DNA of 64,000 bases, from positions 1-64,000 of the forward strand of contig JAJFFT010000005.1 in assembly GCA_021776525.1 (NCBI GenBank), read 5' to 3'. Below, piece by piece: positions 25,395-35,353 of the stretch; the first letter of the stretch is position 1; each line of letters starts with the position of its first letter. The notes beneath the pieces are model-generated. The model did not search any database and was not told where the DNA came from. It was given only the letters and a program-made list of their open reading frames with translations. Both the position numbers and the translations under genes were made by a program. The DNA is from Robiginitomaculum sp. (GTDB lineage: Bacteria; Pseudomonadota; Alphaproteobacteria; Caulobacterales; Maricaulaceae).

Positions 25395-26435
25395 ATGTCT
25401 CATACCCGTTCGCAAAACCCAATGCCTGCAAGGCGTTCTATTGCGCTGTGGCTTTTTATTGTCACCGCGTTTCTGGTCGCCATGATTGTGGTTGGCGGGG
25501 CAACACGGTTGACTGATTCTGGTCTTTCCATAACGGAATGGAAGCCGGTGACCGGGGCCATTCCGCCGTTAAACGCCGCGGCGTGGCAGGCCGAGTTCGA
25601 AAAATATAAGCAGATACCCGAGTATAAGCTGCAAAACAGCACGATGAGCCTGGCTGATTTCAAAAATATTTACCGGTGGGAATGGGGCCACCGCCTGTTG
25701 GGGCGCCTGATCGGCTTTGTGGTGTTGATCCCGATGCTGGTGTTTGGGGCGCGGCGGCAAATCCCATCATGGTTATGGGGGCGTTTATTGCTGTTGCTTG
25801 GCCTTGGGGGCGTGCAGGGCGCGCTGGGTTGGTGGATGGTGTCCAGTGGCCTTGGCGGGCTAGAGGACCGCATCGACGTCAGTGCCTATCGGCTGGCTGT
25901 GCATATGGGCATGGCGTTGATTATTCTGGGCATCGCCTTTTGGACGGCGCTGGATGCGCATGGCGGGCCGGGGCGCAATGTTGCCGCATCACCAATACGC
26001 AAGCTGGCCTTTGGCTTTGTGGGCCTGATCTGGGTTCAGGCTTTGCTGGGGGCTTTTGTGGCCGGGACCGATGGCGGTTATATCAATAACACCTGGCCGT
26101 TAATGGATGGCGGGTTTGTGCCTGATGCCTATGCGGCGTTGTCGCCATTGTGGCGCAATATATTTGAAAACCCGGCGGCGGCACAGTTTGATCACCGGCT
26201 GGGGGCCTATCTGGTCTTGGGTTTTGTCGGCTTTATGGCGCACCGGGCGGTTAAAACCGGCGATGCGGCCATACGCGGCGCTGTACGGTTGGTGGCGGCA
26301 TTGGTTGGTGCACAGGTGTTGTTGGGCATCTGGACCTTGTTGATGGTCACACCTGTGCCTTTGGGTATCGCGCACCAGGCGCTTGGGGCGCTGGTCTTTC
26401 TTGGTGCTGTGCGTCTGGCCTATATCAGCCGCTAG
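25395..26435 (+). CDS. ctaA: Heme A synthase (COX15/CtaA)
   Basis: A 346-residue, eight-helix membrane enzyme that oxidises heme O to heme A for cytochrome aa3-type oxidase. The haem-ligand histidines are in place: EWGHRLLGR near 106, AVHMGMAL near 174, FDHRLGAYL near 273 and IAHQALGAL near 333. The N-terminal VGGATRLTDSGLSITEW stretch is diagnostic. It is the longer alphaproteobacterial/mitochondrial type. I chose ATG 25395; TTG 25368 adds nine residues. It converges on the lipoprotein gene, and the two stop codons share the bases CTAG. Confidence 0.95.
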   Translation: MSHTRSQNPMPARRSIALWLFIVTAFLVAMIVVGGATRLTDSGLSITEWKPVTGAIPPLNAAAWQAEFEKYKQIPEYKLQNSTMSLADFKNIYRWEWGHRLLGRLIGFVVLIPMLVFGARRQIPSWLWGRLLLLLGLGGVQGALGWWMVSSGLGGLEDRIDVSAYRLAVHMGMALIILGIAFWTALDAHGGPGRNVAASPIRKLAFGFVGLIWVQALLGAFVAGTDGGYINNTWPLMDGGFVPDAYAALSPLWRNIFENPAAAQFDHRLGAYLVLGFVGFMAHRAVKTGDAAIRGAVRLVAALVGAQVLLGIWTLLMVTPVPLGIAHQALGALVFLGAVRLAYISR

Positions 26436-27445
26436 GGCGCACTGGCGTCGGCTTTGGCCGGGATAGTATCCAGAACCACCAGGGCGATGCGGTTTGTGCT
26501 GTCATCAGCCACGGCAATCAAGCCAGCGGAAAACCCGGCTCCACCAAAAGAGCGAGCAGACAGCGCCAAAGCGCCCGGATTGGCGGCCCCGGGTGTGCTT
26601 AGCGCCTTGGGCGTTAGAAGATCATAAAGCGGCAGCAGGTTTTCATCATAAGCGTGCAAATTGCCCGCAGCAGGGTCTGAAACCAGGATCACTTTGGTGC
26701 CGGCATTGTCGGCGACAATTACCTGTCCCGGGGCGCTTTCAACGCCTGAAACCATGCTGATGCCATTATCCACTGACAGGCGGAACAACCCGCCTTTGGC
26801 ACCGGTGGCCATGGCATTTGTGCTCGACGCGGCACAGTTGGAAATGGCAACAGCCAGTTTGCCGCTTTGCAGTTTTTGCGCGCTGAGCTGTGCGTTGCCG
26901 TTATCGCTGAGGCTCCAGACGTCCAGCGTTTTATCGGCATTGCCGATCAGAAAGGCCGGAGCCTTGTCGCCGGTCTTAACCGTACAAACAGTAGTAATAT
27001 TGCCGTCTGGCAGGCCAGAAACAGGCAATTCAATCAATTGCCCACGGGCATCATCAACGATAAAGGACAACAGGCCGCCATCATCTTTGAGGGCCAAAAC
27101 AACGCTGGTTTCAAGTCCGCGCAGGTTAAACCCCGGATGCGCGGCCAGTGCGGTAATTGTCGCGCCGGACCAATTGCTGTCTTCCTTGCCTTCAATATCG
27201 ACAACTTTCAGGCCCCCGGCCTGTGCGGCGATGATCAGGCGGCCTTCCCATGGCACAGTGGTCACCGGAACAAACGTGATGGCGTTGACATGATCATCAA
27301 ACGGGCCAAGTGAGGCCGAAGCAAAGACCTGTGCCCCCGGCCGTACGGCGGTGTCGTCTGTTGGTGTGGTTTGCGGCTCGCACGCGGCGAGGGCCAGAAC
27401 ACCAAGGCCAAGGGCCAGGCTTTTTACGAGCGCGCCGTGTCCCAC
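26432..27445 (-). CDS. Periplasmic lipoprotein, probable beta-propeller
   Basis: A 337-residue lipoprotein. The signal peptide LALGLGVLALAAC ends in a lipobox. The rest shows repeating beta-strand units (for example LIIAAQAGGLKVVDIEG, FLIGNADKTLDVWSL, GGLFRLSVDNGI), suggesting a phytase-like or WD-like propeller. Catalytic residues are not evident. No ATG fits; I use GTG 27445, which overlaps the end of the PhoX-like gene by 22 bases. The upstream ORF to 27529 would put the signal peptide inside. It forms an operon with the PhoX-like gene, so a role near phosphate scavenging is possible but only inferred. Confidence 0.65.
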   Translation of the reverse strand: MGHGALVKSLALGLGVLALAACEPQTTPTDDTAVRPGAQVFASASLGPFDDHVNAITFVPVTTVPWEGRLIIAAQAGGLKVVDIEGKEDSNWSGATITALAAHPGFNLRGLETSVVLALKDDGGLLSFIVDDARGQLIELPVSGLPDGNITTVCTVKTGDKAPAFLIGNADKTLDVWSLSDNGNAQLSAQKLQSGKLAVAISNCAASSTNAMATGAKGGLFRLSVDNGISMVSGVESAPGQVIVADNAGTKVILVSDPAAGNLHAYDENLLPLYDLLTPKALSTPGAANPGALALSARSFGGAGFSAGLIAVADDSTNRIALVVLDTIPAKADASAP

Positions 27446-28863
27446 GGGCCGCGCACCGCCAGCGTCAGGCCGCTTTGTTGCAGATTGAGATACAGGGTTT
27501 TTCCATCGGGTCCGAAACATGTTCCACAAAACTCATTATGTTGTTTCAGCGCAGAGCGCGCCAAAGTGTAAATGCGACCATCAGGGGTGATGCCGCGGAT
27601 GTAGTTATCGCCTTTGCCGTCTTCACAGGCAATCAGATCTCCCCATGGGGCGATGGTCAAATTGTCAATGTATTCCATCACAGATGGGTCGGGCGATTCA
27701 ACAAAAAGCTGCAGCCGTCCTGGTTGGCGGCTTTCCAGAGGTGTGCCTTCGACGGGTGAGGGCACATAGCGCCAGACCTGCCCGACCTTGGCTGGGCCGC
27801 CATTGGTGCAGGTGAAATACATCTCGTTTTGCCCAAACCAAATGCCTTCACCGCGTGTGAAACGTGCCGCGCCGTCATCGAGGCCACGCACTTCAATATC
27901 ATTGTCGGGGTTGTCGACCGCGTCCAGATCAACCCATTCGGTATACATCCATTGGCCAGAGGCAATTTTGGCACCCTGACTTTCCGGCCAATTACGTAAA
28001 TCTCTGGAAGGCTCGCCAACAATAGCCAGCGCCTGTAATTTTCCGCCTTCGTGCAATTTGCCAGGCACATCAGGTAGAAACCGGTACAAAAGGCTGGGCT
28101 TGGGGCCGCTGTCCTGGGTCATATAAACAATCGACGAGCGCGGATCGACACAGGCGGCTTCGTGCGAGAAACGCCCCATGGTATGTAGCGGCACAGCCTT
28201 TTGCAAGCCAGAATCAGGATCGGCCTGTACCTCGAAGGCATAGCCATGGTCTTGGGCGCGCCCGGCTTTTTGATCGGCCAGCAAGGTGGTTTCCTCGCAG
28301 GTGATCCAACTGCCCCATGGGGTCAAACCACCAGCGCAATTGTTATATGTGCCACCAAGCGCCAGATATTGCTGTTCCACTCGCATGCTGCCTTCGTCAA
28401 TAACAAGGCCGGTCACGCCGCCCGCCAATTGTCGCCCTGATCCGCCATGGTCATAAAGTTTGTCCTGATCAACAAGGCCAAGGCGTTTGTCGCCACGGCC
28501 AAACGGGCTGATCGCCTGATTGACCGGCGGCAGTTCGCGCAGCAGATCGGCGCGGGCAATTTCATGATTGCGCAAGAGCAGCGTCTTGCCGTCTTTTGTG
28601 GCGAAGGCGGCCATGCCATCAGGGTCAGCGGGGACCAAAAGGCCATCGCTCATTTCATCGCCCATGCGCGACAGGATTTTGTATTCAAAACCTTTGGGTA
28701 AATCCAAAACGCTGTTTGGGTCGCTTTTTAAGGGGCCATACTGGTCCGTTGTCATTGCAAAGGACTTTACCGCTTTGGGCGAACAAGCCGCCAAAGCAGC
28801 ATAACCGGCAAAGGCGCTGGTGACACTGGCGCGGGACAGAAAGGAACGGCGGGAGATTTTCAT
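27424..28863 (-). CDS. PhoX-family (DUF839) Tat-exported protein
   Basis: A 479-residue secreted protein with a clear twin-arginine signal SRRSFLSRASV followed by a hydrophobic stretch and ALAACS, where a Cys near residue 27 may allow lipidation. The mature part has the PhoX/DUF839 features: LLLRNHEIARAD near 96, GGLTPWGSWITCEETTLL near 178, MGRFSHEAA near 229 and the closing GPWDTAR. PhoX proteins are Ca/Fe-dependent alkaline phosphatases in the periplasm. Activity on phosphate esters is inferred from family only. Confidence 0.85.
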   Translation of the reverse strand: MKISRRSFLSRASVTSAFAGYAALAACSPKAVKSFAMTTDQYGPLKSDPNSVLDLPKGFEYKILSRMGDEMSDGLLVPADPDGMAAFATKDGKTLLLRNHEIARADLLRELPPVNQAISPFGRGDKRLGLVDQDKLYDHGGSGRQLAGGVTGLVIDEGSMRVEQQYLALGGTYNNCAGGLTPWGSWITCEETTLLADQKAGRAQDHGYAFEVQADPDSGLQKAVPLHTMGRFSHEAACVDPRSSIVYMTQDSGPKPSLLYRFLPDVPGKLHEGGKLQALAIVGEPSRDLRNWPESQGAKIASGQWMYTEWVDLDAVDNPDNDIEVRGLDDGAARFTRGEGIWFGQNEMYFTCTNGGPAKVGQVWRYVPSPVEGTPLESRQPGRLQLFVESPDPSVMEYIDNLTIAPWGDLIACEDGKGDNYIRGITPDGRIYTLARSALKQHNEFCGTCFGPDGKTLYLNLQQSGLTLAVRGPWDTARS

Positions 28864-29042
28864 TGTGCGACTCGCAAGAAAGATGGGGCTTGGCCTAATA
28901 TTGGTTTGTATTGTGACAGCATTATGTACGCCATATTCGAAAGGCAGGCAAAACAGAATTTAGTTGTGAAAATCAATTATCGCACTAGGGTCATGCAACC
29001 ACTTGGGTCTTAGCGTCGCAGGGTAAAACGAGGAACATCACA

Positions 29043-30584
29043 ATGAAAATCACGGCTCGCCACATGATCATTGTCGCATTCAGTGCGCTCATCTTTGGGC
29101 AGGGGACCATGGCGGCTGAGCCAGAGAAGGACAAGGCCGAAAAAGAGGACGCAATTCCCAAACCGACAAGCTTTGTAACCAAACACAAAGCGCGTTTTAA
29201 CGGCCAGTCGGTTGAATATACAGCTACGGCAGGTGAGACATATTTGCGCGATAAAAAGGGTGAGCCAAAGGCCAGCATTTTCACCTTTGCCTATACCAAG
29301 ACCAATCTGGCCGCTGGCGAAGTGCGCCCCGTGACATTTTTGTGGAATGGCGGGCCGGGATCGGCCTCAACCTGGCTGCATATGGGAACATTCGGGCCAA
29401 AACGGGTTTCGGTGCCCAGCAATGCTAAACACGCCGGACCGCCGCCATATCCCGTGCTGGATGCCCCTAAAACCATACTGGATGTGACTGACCTGGTGTT
29501 TATTGACCCGGTTGGTACCGGGTTTTCGCGGGCATTGGGCGAACATAAAGGCAAAGAATTCTGGGGTCTTAACGAAGATGCGCGCTCGATGGCGGAATTT
29601 ATTCGCACCTGGGTGACGCAGAACGGACGTTGGAATTCACCGCGCTTTTTGCTGGGCGAAAGCTATGGCACCACCCGCGCCGCAGCCGTTTCCAAATTGC
29701 TGGAAGGCGAGTTTATGATGAGCCTGAACGGCATTGTGTTTGTTTCGCAAGCGCTTGATTACCAGGGGTCATCGCCCTATGTGGACAACAATTTGATCGC
29801 CCATGTGACGTATTTGCCGACCATGGCTGCGGCGGCCTGGTATCATGGCAAGGTTAGCCCCAAACCAGAAAGCCTGGAAAGTTTTCTGGTCGATGCACGG
29901 GCCTTTGCCACGGACGAACTGTTGCCAGCACTCTTTAAGGGTACGGCGCTGGACGATGAAACCCATGCCCGCATTCGTGACCGTTTGGCCTATTTTACAG
30001 GGCTTTCTCCGGCCTATATCGAGCGCGCCAAATTGCGCGTTAACGGCTTTCGTTTTGCCAAGGAATTATTTCGCGACGAAGGTTTGGCTGTTGGCCTTTT
30101 GGATGCACGCTACACCACGGACGAGATCGACGATCTGTCCGCTGACATAGATGGAGATGCGGCCAGTATTGCCGTATCCAGTGCTTTTAAATCTGCTTTG
30201 ATGGACTATATGCATGATGATCTGAAGGTTGATTGGGACCGTATCTATCTGGCCCCGGCTGATGATGAACTAAACAGCCAATGGCGGTTCCGCGACGTAC
30301 CCGATGGCCAGTCTTATGAGCCAATGTATGTCAATACGGCCCATGACCTGTCGGTAGCACTGCGCCATAATCCGAGCCTTAAAGTGCTCGTAAATTCAGG
30401 ATATTATGATCTGGTGACGCCGTTTTTTGATGCCGAATACACCTTGAACCGCCACGGTATCAAGGCCGACCAAATTATCTATAAATACTTTGGTGGCGGG
30501 CATATGATGTACGTTAACGAGCCGTCGCGTGCGCAATTGTTAGGCGATACACGAGAGTTTATTATGGCACAGATTGTGAAATAA
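29043..30584 (+). CDS. Secreted serine carboxypeptidase (S10 family)
   Basis: A 513-residue peptidase with a signal peptide ending in TMAA, then a charged linker and an alpha/beta-hydrolase domain. The S10 landmarks are complete: oxyanion-hole region WNGGPGSAS near 100, nucleophile Ser in GESYGTTR near 200, Asp in NSGYYDLVTPF near 460 and His in GGGHMMYVNEP near 484. It should trim C-terminal residues from peptides in the periplasm or outside. It is divergent from the PhoX-like gene. Bacterial S10 proteins of this length are usually uncharacterised. Confidence 0.9.
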   Translation: MKITARHMIIVAFSALIFGQGTMAAEPEKDKAEKEDAIPKPTSFVTKHKARFNGQSVEYTATAGETYLRDKKGEPKASIFTFAYTKTNLAAGEVRPVTFLWNGGPGSASTWLHMGTFGPKRVSVPSNAKHAGPPPYPVLDAPKTILDVTDLVFIDPVGTGFSRALGEHKGKEFWGLNEDARSMAEFIRTWVTQNGRWNSPRFLLGESYGTTRAAAVSKLLEGEFMMSLNGIVFVSQALDYQGSSPYVDNNLIAHVTYLPTMAAAAWYHGKVSPKPESLESFLVDARAFATDELLPALFKGTALDDETHARIRDRLAYFTGLSPAYIERAKLRVNGFRFAKELFRDEGLAVGLLDARYTTDEIDDLSADIDGDAASIAVSSAFKSALMDYMHDDLKVDWDRIYLAPADDELNSQWRFRDVPDGQSYEPMYVNTAHDLSVALRHNPSLKVLVNSGYYDLVTPFFDAEYTLNRHGIKADQIIYKYFGGGHMMYVNEPSRAQLLGDTREFIMAQIVK

Positions 30585-30601
30585 GTCGCAATAACAGGGT
30601 G

Positions 30602-30946
30602 TTAGGTGGTATTGGAAAACTGATCAAAGGCAGCCATGGCTTCGACACTGGTAATCACGGCCGGGCCACCGCCCATGGATGCGGCAACCATGACGGCCTC
30701 CAGCACTTCTTCGCGGCTTGCACCCAGCTCATTCAGATTACGCGCATGTGCGGCAAGGCAGCCATCACAGCGGACAGCAACGGCAATACTAAAGGTGATC
30801 AGTTCTTTGGTCTTTTGATCCAAAGCTCCCGGCTTAAGGGCATTGCCCATGAATTGGGAAAAACCCCTCATGGTTTCCGGCGCGTCTTTGCGCAAAGCAC
30901 CAATACCGAGGCGCATCTCCTGAGCCATTTTTTTATAATCTTTCAT
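30602..30946 (-). CDS. Carboxymuconolactone decarboxylase-like protein (AhpD fold)
   Basis: A 114-residue all-helical protein of the CMD/AhpD family with a CxxC-His site, CDGCLAAHARN near residue 60. In related proteins this cysteine pair acts in peroxide reduction or thiol exchange; true decarboxylases lack it. The start overlaps the RND pump stop by four bases (ATGA), so it is the third gene of the efflux operon. The link to efflux is unexplained. Confidence 0.88.
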   Translation of the reverse strand: MKDYKKMAQEMRLGIGALRKDAPETMRGFSQFMGNALKPGALDQKTKELITFSIAVAVRCDGCLAAHARNLNELGASREEVLEAVMVAASMGGGPAVITSVEAMAAFDQFSNTT

Positions 30947-33900
30947 GATGTTTCCTTATCGAGCAACATCCCATCATCTTTCATCACCACATAAATGGCC
31001 GGGATAACCAAAACCGTCAGCAGCGTTGAGGACGCCAAACCAAACAAGAGCGATATCGCCAGCCCTTGAAAGATTGGGTCAAACAAAATTACCACAGCGC
31101 CGATCATTGCGGCCACGGCGGTCAAAAGAATGGGCTTAAAGCGTATGGCCCCGGCCATCAGCAGGGTTTGGCGCAAAGGCTGGCCAGGTTCGTGTTTGTG
31201 ACGAATGAAATCAACCAGCAGGATGGAATTGCGTACAATAATGCCGGCCAGCGCGATAAACCCGATCATCGAGGTGGCCGAAAACGGCGCCCCGAACATC
31301 CAGTGGCCCAACATGATGCCGATAAAGGTCAGCGGCACTGGCGAGAGTACCACCAAGGGCACGCGGAAGGACCCAAACTGGGCCACCACCAGAAAATATA
31401 TCCCCATCAATGCGACCATGAATGCCGCGCCCATATCGCGAAACGTGACGTAGGTCACCTCCCATTCGCCATCCCACAAGATGGAAATTTTGCTTTCATC
31501 TTCGGGCTGGCCATAAAGGCTGACCTCTGGCACTTCACCATGATTGATGGTGCTCCAGTCATAGTCCTTGACCCGCTGGCCAATGGCGGCCATGCCGTAA
31601 ATCGGCGCTTCGAACTGGCCGGCCAATTCGCCCAAAACCATTTCCGCAAAGCGGCCATCGCGGCGGAAAATTGGATAACTGCCCAGCTCTTCGCGCATAC
31701 GGACCACATCACCCAGCTCAGCAATACCGCGCTCGCCGGGAATGGCGTTCGAAGGCACCGGCGTGGATAATATCCGCTCGGACGGGGTCAGGTCATGACG
31801 GGGCAGGGCGATGGTGATCTCGGCCGGGTCGCGCCCTTCACCGCGATAGGAATACCCCACCGTGCGGCCATTCAGCAATAATCCAATGGTGTCGTATACG
31901 TCGCGTTCACTGACCTTAAAAAATTCCAGATTATCTTCATCAATGCGCACTTGCATACGGGGCGCACGCTGGCCCATGGAAACGTCGACATCGACAATAT
32001 AGGGCACATCACGATACATTTGCGCGATCGCTTCTGCGGCCTCTCGCCGGGCCTTTGCCGTTGGTCCGTAAACTTCGGCCAACAGGGTTGATATGACCGG
32101 GGGACCAGGCGGAATTTCCACGACTTTCAGAGATGATCCCGGTGGCAAGTCTATGGACTCTAGCTTCTGGCGGGCTTCCAGTGCGATGTCGTGGCTTTCG
32201 CGTTTGCGCATCCCCTTGGGGGTGAGGTTGATTTGTAAATCGCCCAGTTCTGCACTTTGGCGCAGATAATAATGGCGCACCAGACCGTTAAAATTAAAGG
32301 GGGCCGCCGTGCCGCCATAGGCCTGCATGGAGGTCAGCTCTGGGATGTTTTTCAGGCGTTCTGCGGCGGCAAATAACACCCGCTCGGTACGCTCCAATGA
32401 GGTGCCTTCAGGCAGATCTACGATGACCTGAAATTCGGACTTATTATCAAATGGCAGTAGTTTGACGGTGACTGATTTAGTGGCAAACAACATCAGTGAG
32501 GACAGGGTCAGAACGCCGACAATAATCAGGAAGATCACGGATATGCGCCGTGGTCCCATCAGCGGGCGGGCGACACGCATATATAGCTCGCCCAACGGTC
32601 CGATCCCCACATCATGGGCCAGCTGGGCGGCGCTTTCGCGGCTGGCCACTTTGCGCATCAACCACGGCGTTATGGTCATGGCCACAAAGAACGAAAAAAT
32701 CATCGCCGCCGATGCCACCGCCGGAATAGGGGCCATATAAGGCCCCATCAGGCCAGAAACAAACAGCATGGGAAGAAGCGCTGCAACCACGGTCAGGGTG
32801 GCAATAATGGTCGGGTTGCCAACTTCGGCCACCGCCTCAATGGCCGCATCAACTCGGCTGCGCTTGTCTTTCATGGCCCAATGCCGGGCGATGTTTTCAA
32901 TAACCACGATGGCATCATCGACCAGAATGCCGATCGAGAATATCAACGCAAACAGGCTGACCCGGTTAATGGTATAGCCCAGCATTTTTGCGGCAAACAA
33001 GGTCAGCAAAATGGTCGTTGGAATGACCACAAAGACCACCACGCCTTCACGCCAGCCAATAACTATGGTCACCAGAATAACGATGGAAATCGTTGCCAGC
33101 GCCAGGTGAAATAACAGCTCGTTGGCTTTTTCGTTGGCGGTTTCACCATAATCGCGGGTGATGCTGGCCTGTACCCCTTCGGGGATCAGGCGTCCTCGTA
33201 AATTCTCCAATCTGTGACGCACATGTTCGGCAACCACAACCGCATTGGCGCCCTTGCGCTTGGCTATGGCGATTGAAACGGCTGGCCGGGGGGCAAAGTC
33301 GTTGGCGCGCTCAAAAGTCCAGACGCGCTGGTCTTTGATCTGGCCACCAACTACGATTGTCGCCACGTCCTGCACATAGACGGGGCGGCCGTCGCGGGCC
33401 GTCATCAATAAAAGGCCGATATCGGGAATGCCTTGTAAAGACTGCCCAACCTCGACCGTCAGGCTGCGATCATTCTGGCGCACTGTGCCAGCCATAAACG
33501 AGCGGTTGGCGCCTTCGATTTTGGCAATCAATTGTTGCAAGGTGATGCCATAAAGCGACAGTTTTTCCGGGTCAGGCTCGATGCGGACCTGATCGGCCCG
33601 CCCACCGGTGATAAAGCTGAGGCCCACATCATCGGTTTTGACCAATTGCGCCCGTAATTCATCGGCGATTTTATAAAGTGCGTTGTCGTCCCATTTATCC
33701 TCTTCGCCGGGTTTGGCAAAAAGATTGATCACCACAATCGGAACATCGTTGATGCCGCGCCCGATAATCAGTGGCTCAGGGATCGAGACCGGGATTTGAT
33801 TGATATTGGCACGGATTTTTTCGTGTACACGGACAATGGCATCATCGGCATCGGTGCCGGTCAGAAACCGCGCCGTGACCAGCACACCGTTATCACGGGA

Positions 33901-34176
33901 GCTGGAATAGACGTGCTCGACGCCTTCAATCCCCTTGAGAATTGTTTCCAGTGGCTTGGTAACCAGCTCAACCGCATCCGGGGCTTTGAGGCCCGCAACA
34001 TCGATATGCACATCCACCAGCGGGACGCTGATCTGTGGCTCTTCTTCGCGGGCAATGGTCGCAAGCGCGATCAGCCCCAGTATGACAGAGGCAAAGAGAA
34101 TAAGCGGTGTTAAGGGCGAGCGGATAAACTGTGCGGTCAGCGCACCGGATATGCCTTTTTTGAAAGGCGTGCTCAT
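30943..34176 (-). CDS. RND efflux pump inner membrane subunit
   Basis: A 1077-residue AcrB/MexB-superfamily transporter, expected to use proton flow to export substrates. It has about 12 transmembrane helices in two groups of six, split by two large periplasmic loops. The conserved GILVDDAIVVIENI near 420 holds the proton-relay aspartates, and GIIVRNSILLVDFI near 985 is its counterpart. The N-terminal IRSPLTPLILFASVILGLIA begins helix 1. It is coupled at both ends by ATGA overlaps, to the membrane fusion gene and to the CMD-like gene. No outer membrane channel gene is present. Substrate unknown. Confidence 0.94.
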   Translation of the reverse strand: MSTPFKKGISGALTAQFIRSPLTPLILFASVILGLIALATIAREEEPQISVPLVDVHIDVAGLKAPDAVELVTKPLETILKGIEGVEHVYSSSRDNGVLVTARFLTGTDADDAIVRVHEKIRANINQIPVSIPEPLIIGRGINDVPIVVINLFAKPGEEDKWDDNALYKIADELRAQLVKTDDVGLSFITGGRADQVRIEPDPEKLSLYGITLQQLIAKIEGANRSFMAGTVRQNDRSLTVEVGQSLQGIPDIGLLLMTARDGRPVYVQDVATIVVGGQIKDQRVWTFERANDFAPRPAVSIAIAKRKGANAVVVAEHVRHRLENLRGRLIPEGVQASITRDYGETANEKANELLFHLALATISIVILVTIVIGWREGVVVFVVIPTTILLTLFAAKMLGYTINRVSLFALIFSIGILVDDAIVVIENIARHWAMKDKRSRVDAAIEAVAEVGNPTIIATLTVVAALLPMLFVSGLMGPYMAPIPAVASAAMIFSFFVAMTITPWLMRKVASRESAAQLAHDVGIGPLGELYMRVARPLMGPRRISVIFLIIVGVLTLSSLMLFATKSVTVKLLPFDNKSEFQVIVDLPEGTSLERTERVLFAAAERLKNIPELTSMQAYGGTAAPFNFNGLVRHYYLRQSAELGDLQINLTPKGMRKRESHDIALEARQKLESIDLPPGSSLKVVEIPPGPPVISTLLAEVYGPTAKARREAAEAIAQMYRDVPYIVDVDVSMGQRAPRMQVRIDEDNLEFFKVSERDVYDTIGLLLNGRTVGYSYRGEGRDPAEITIALPRHDLTPSERILSTPVPSNAIPGERGIAELGDVVRMREELGSYPIFRRDGRFAEMVLGELAGQFEAPIYGMAAIGQRVKDYDWSTINHGEVPEVSLYGQPEDESKISILWDGEWEVTYVTFRDMGAAFMVALMGIYFLVVAQFGSFRVPLVVLSPVPLTFIGIMLGHWMFGAPFSATSMIGFIALAGIIVRNSILLVDFIRHKHEPGQPLRQTLLMAGAIRFKPILLTAVAAMIGAVVILFDPIFQGLAISLLFGLASSTLLTVLVIPAIYVVMKDDGMLLDKETS

Positions 34177-35180
34177 GGGGCGACCAATTGATCGCCATCG
34201 GAAAGCCCGGTGAGGATTTCCAGCGCAGGAACCAAATTATCATTATGCTCAAGCGTGGTGCCGATGCCCCGTTGAACCACCACATCCTTGGCATCGCCTC
34301 CCTTTTTGACGCGCACATAATCCACACCAAAACGGGTCGAGACAAAGTTTGATGGAACCAGTATGCGCTCGCGCTTCACGGTGGACACCCAGACACGGAC
34401 CCGTTCGCCAACGAAATAGTCGCCAAGGCCTTCGACTTGCGCATCAGCCAACACCCGGCCATCTTTGATCTGTGGATAGACCTTGATGATAGTGCCGGTA
34501 CGGCTGGCCGCGTCATCAACCAGCGAGGCATCGACGCGCACTGTATCACCCTTGTGCATAAACCGCGCGTGACGTTCGGGCAGGGCCAGACGCAGGATGT
34601 AATTCTCGGCGGCAATCATAACCAGCGGCTCGCCAGGTAAAATGACTTCTCCGGTCGCAACCGGCACCGAAAGTACCCGCCCGGAAACCGGGGCCAGCAC
34701 CTGACCCTCGCGCACCTGTTGCGAGAGCACATTGCGGTCGGCACGGGCTGATTTAAGCTGGTTAGAAAGCACATTGGCTGCTGTGGTGGCTGTATCAAGG
34801 CGCGATTTGGGAATGATCCCGCGGGCAAACAAATCCTTGGCCCGGTTCAATTCTGTATCGGCATTGGTTTTTTGCGCGGTCAGTGCGCGCATGCGGGCGT
34901 TAATCGACTGGATCCGCAAGGCCAGCTTGCCATCGGTGATGACCGCGACGACCTGTCCTTCTTCAACGGGATCGCCTTCGGTCAGCACCAGTTCAGCCAG
35001 CGTTCCGGCCAGGCGGGCGCGGGCCGGGGTGACCTTTTGGCTTTCCACTGTGCCAAACACCGCTTTTTGATCGGCTATCTGGGAAAGGCTAACCGTGTAG
35101 GTTTCGCTGGCCTGTGATTGTTCCGCAGCGGCCAGCAGAGGTAAACACAATAGAGAAAAGATCATAATCGAGCGCAACAT
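34173..35180 (-). CDS. RND efflux membrane fusion protein
   Basis: A 335-residue HlyD-type periplasmic adaptor. The signal peptide is MLRSIMIFSLLCLPLLAAAE. Then come a lipoyl-like half with LAELVLTEGDPVEEGQVVAVI, a helical hairpin (about 90-155) and the second lipoyl half with LAPVSGRVLSVPVATGEVI, followed by a beta-barrel domain. It is the first gene of the efflux operon. The start ATG 35180 has AAAGG upstream; 35195 has no ribosome site. Confidence 0.92.
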   Translation of the reverse strand: MLRSIMIFSLLCLPLLAAAEQSQASETYTVSLSQIADQKAVFGTVESQKVTPARARLAGTLAELVLTEGDPVEEGQVVAVITDGKLALRIQSINARMRALTAQKTNADTELNRAKDLFARGIIPKSRLDTATTAANVLSNQLKSARADRNVLSQQVREGQVLAPVSGRVLSVPVATGEVILPGEPLVMIAAENYILRLALPERHARFMHKGDTVRVDASLVDDAASRTGTIIKVYPQIKDGRVLADAQVEGLGDYFVGERVRVWVSTVKRERILVPSNFVSTRFGVDYVRVKKGGDAKDVVVQRGIGTTLEHNDNLVPALEILTGLSDGDQLVAP

Positions 35181-35235
35181 TGTGGTGCCTTTCATCGAAT
35201 CTGAGGTCTAGGATAAGGGGATTCGCGCCTCACCG

Positions 35236-35269
35236 CTTGTATATTAGTAATGACTAATATGAACACAAG
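35236..35269. promoter_or_regulatory. Palindromic operator candidate before the RND operon
   Basis: ATATTAGT (35241-35248) and ACTAATAT (35253-35260) form a perfect inverted repeat with a 4-base centre. It is flanked by CTTGT (35236-35240) and its complement ACAAG (35265-35269). On the minus strand it would sit between a weak -35 (TTGTGT) and an AATATA/TAATAT -10. A TetR- or MarR-type repressor is likely, but none is encoded nearby. Confidence 0.55.
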
Positions 35270-35353
35270 GTTTGGAGCTGCGCAATGAAATGCGGTATTA
35301 TAATACCCAAGTGTAATTAGCTGGTTTTTATAGCATAATTCCAGAATTATGGT

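Noticed and set aside
30599-30994. Plus-strand 131-codon frame opposite the CMD-like gene
   Set aside because: It is the antisense shadow of a clear AhpD-fold gene.
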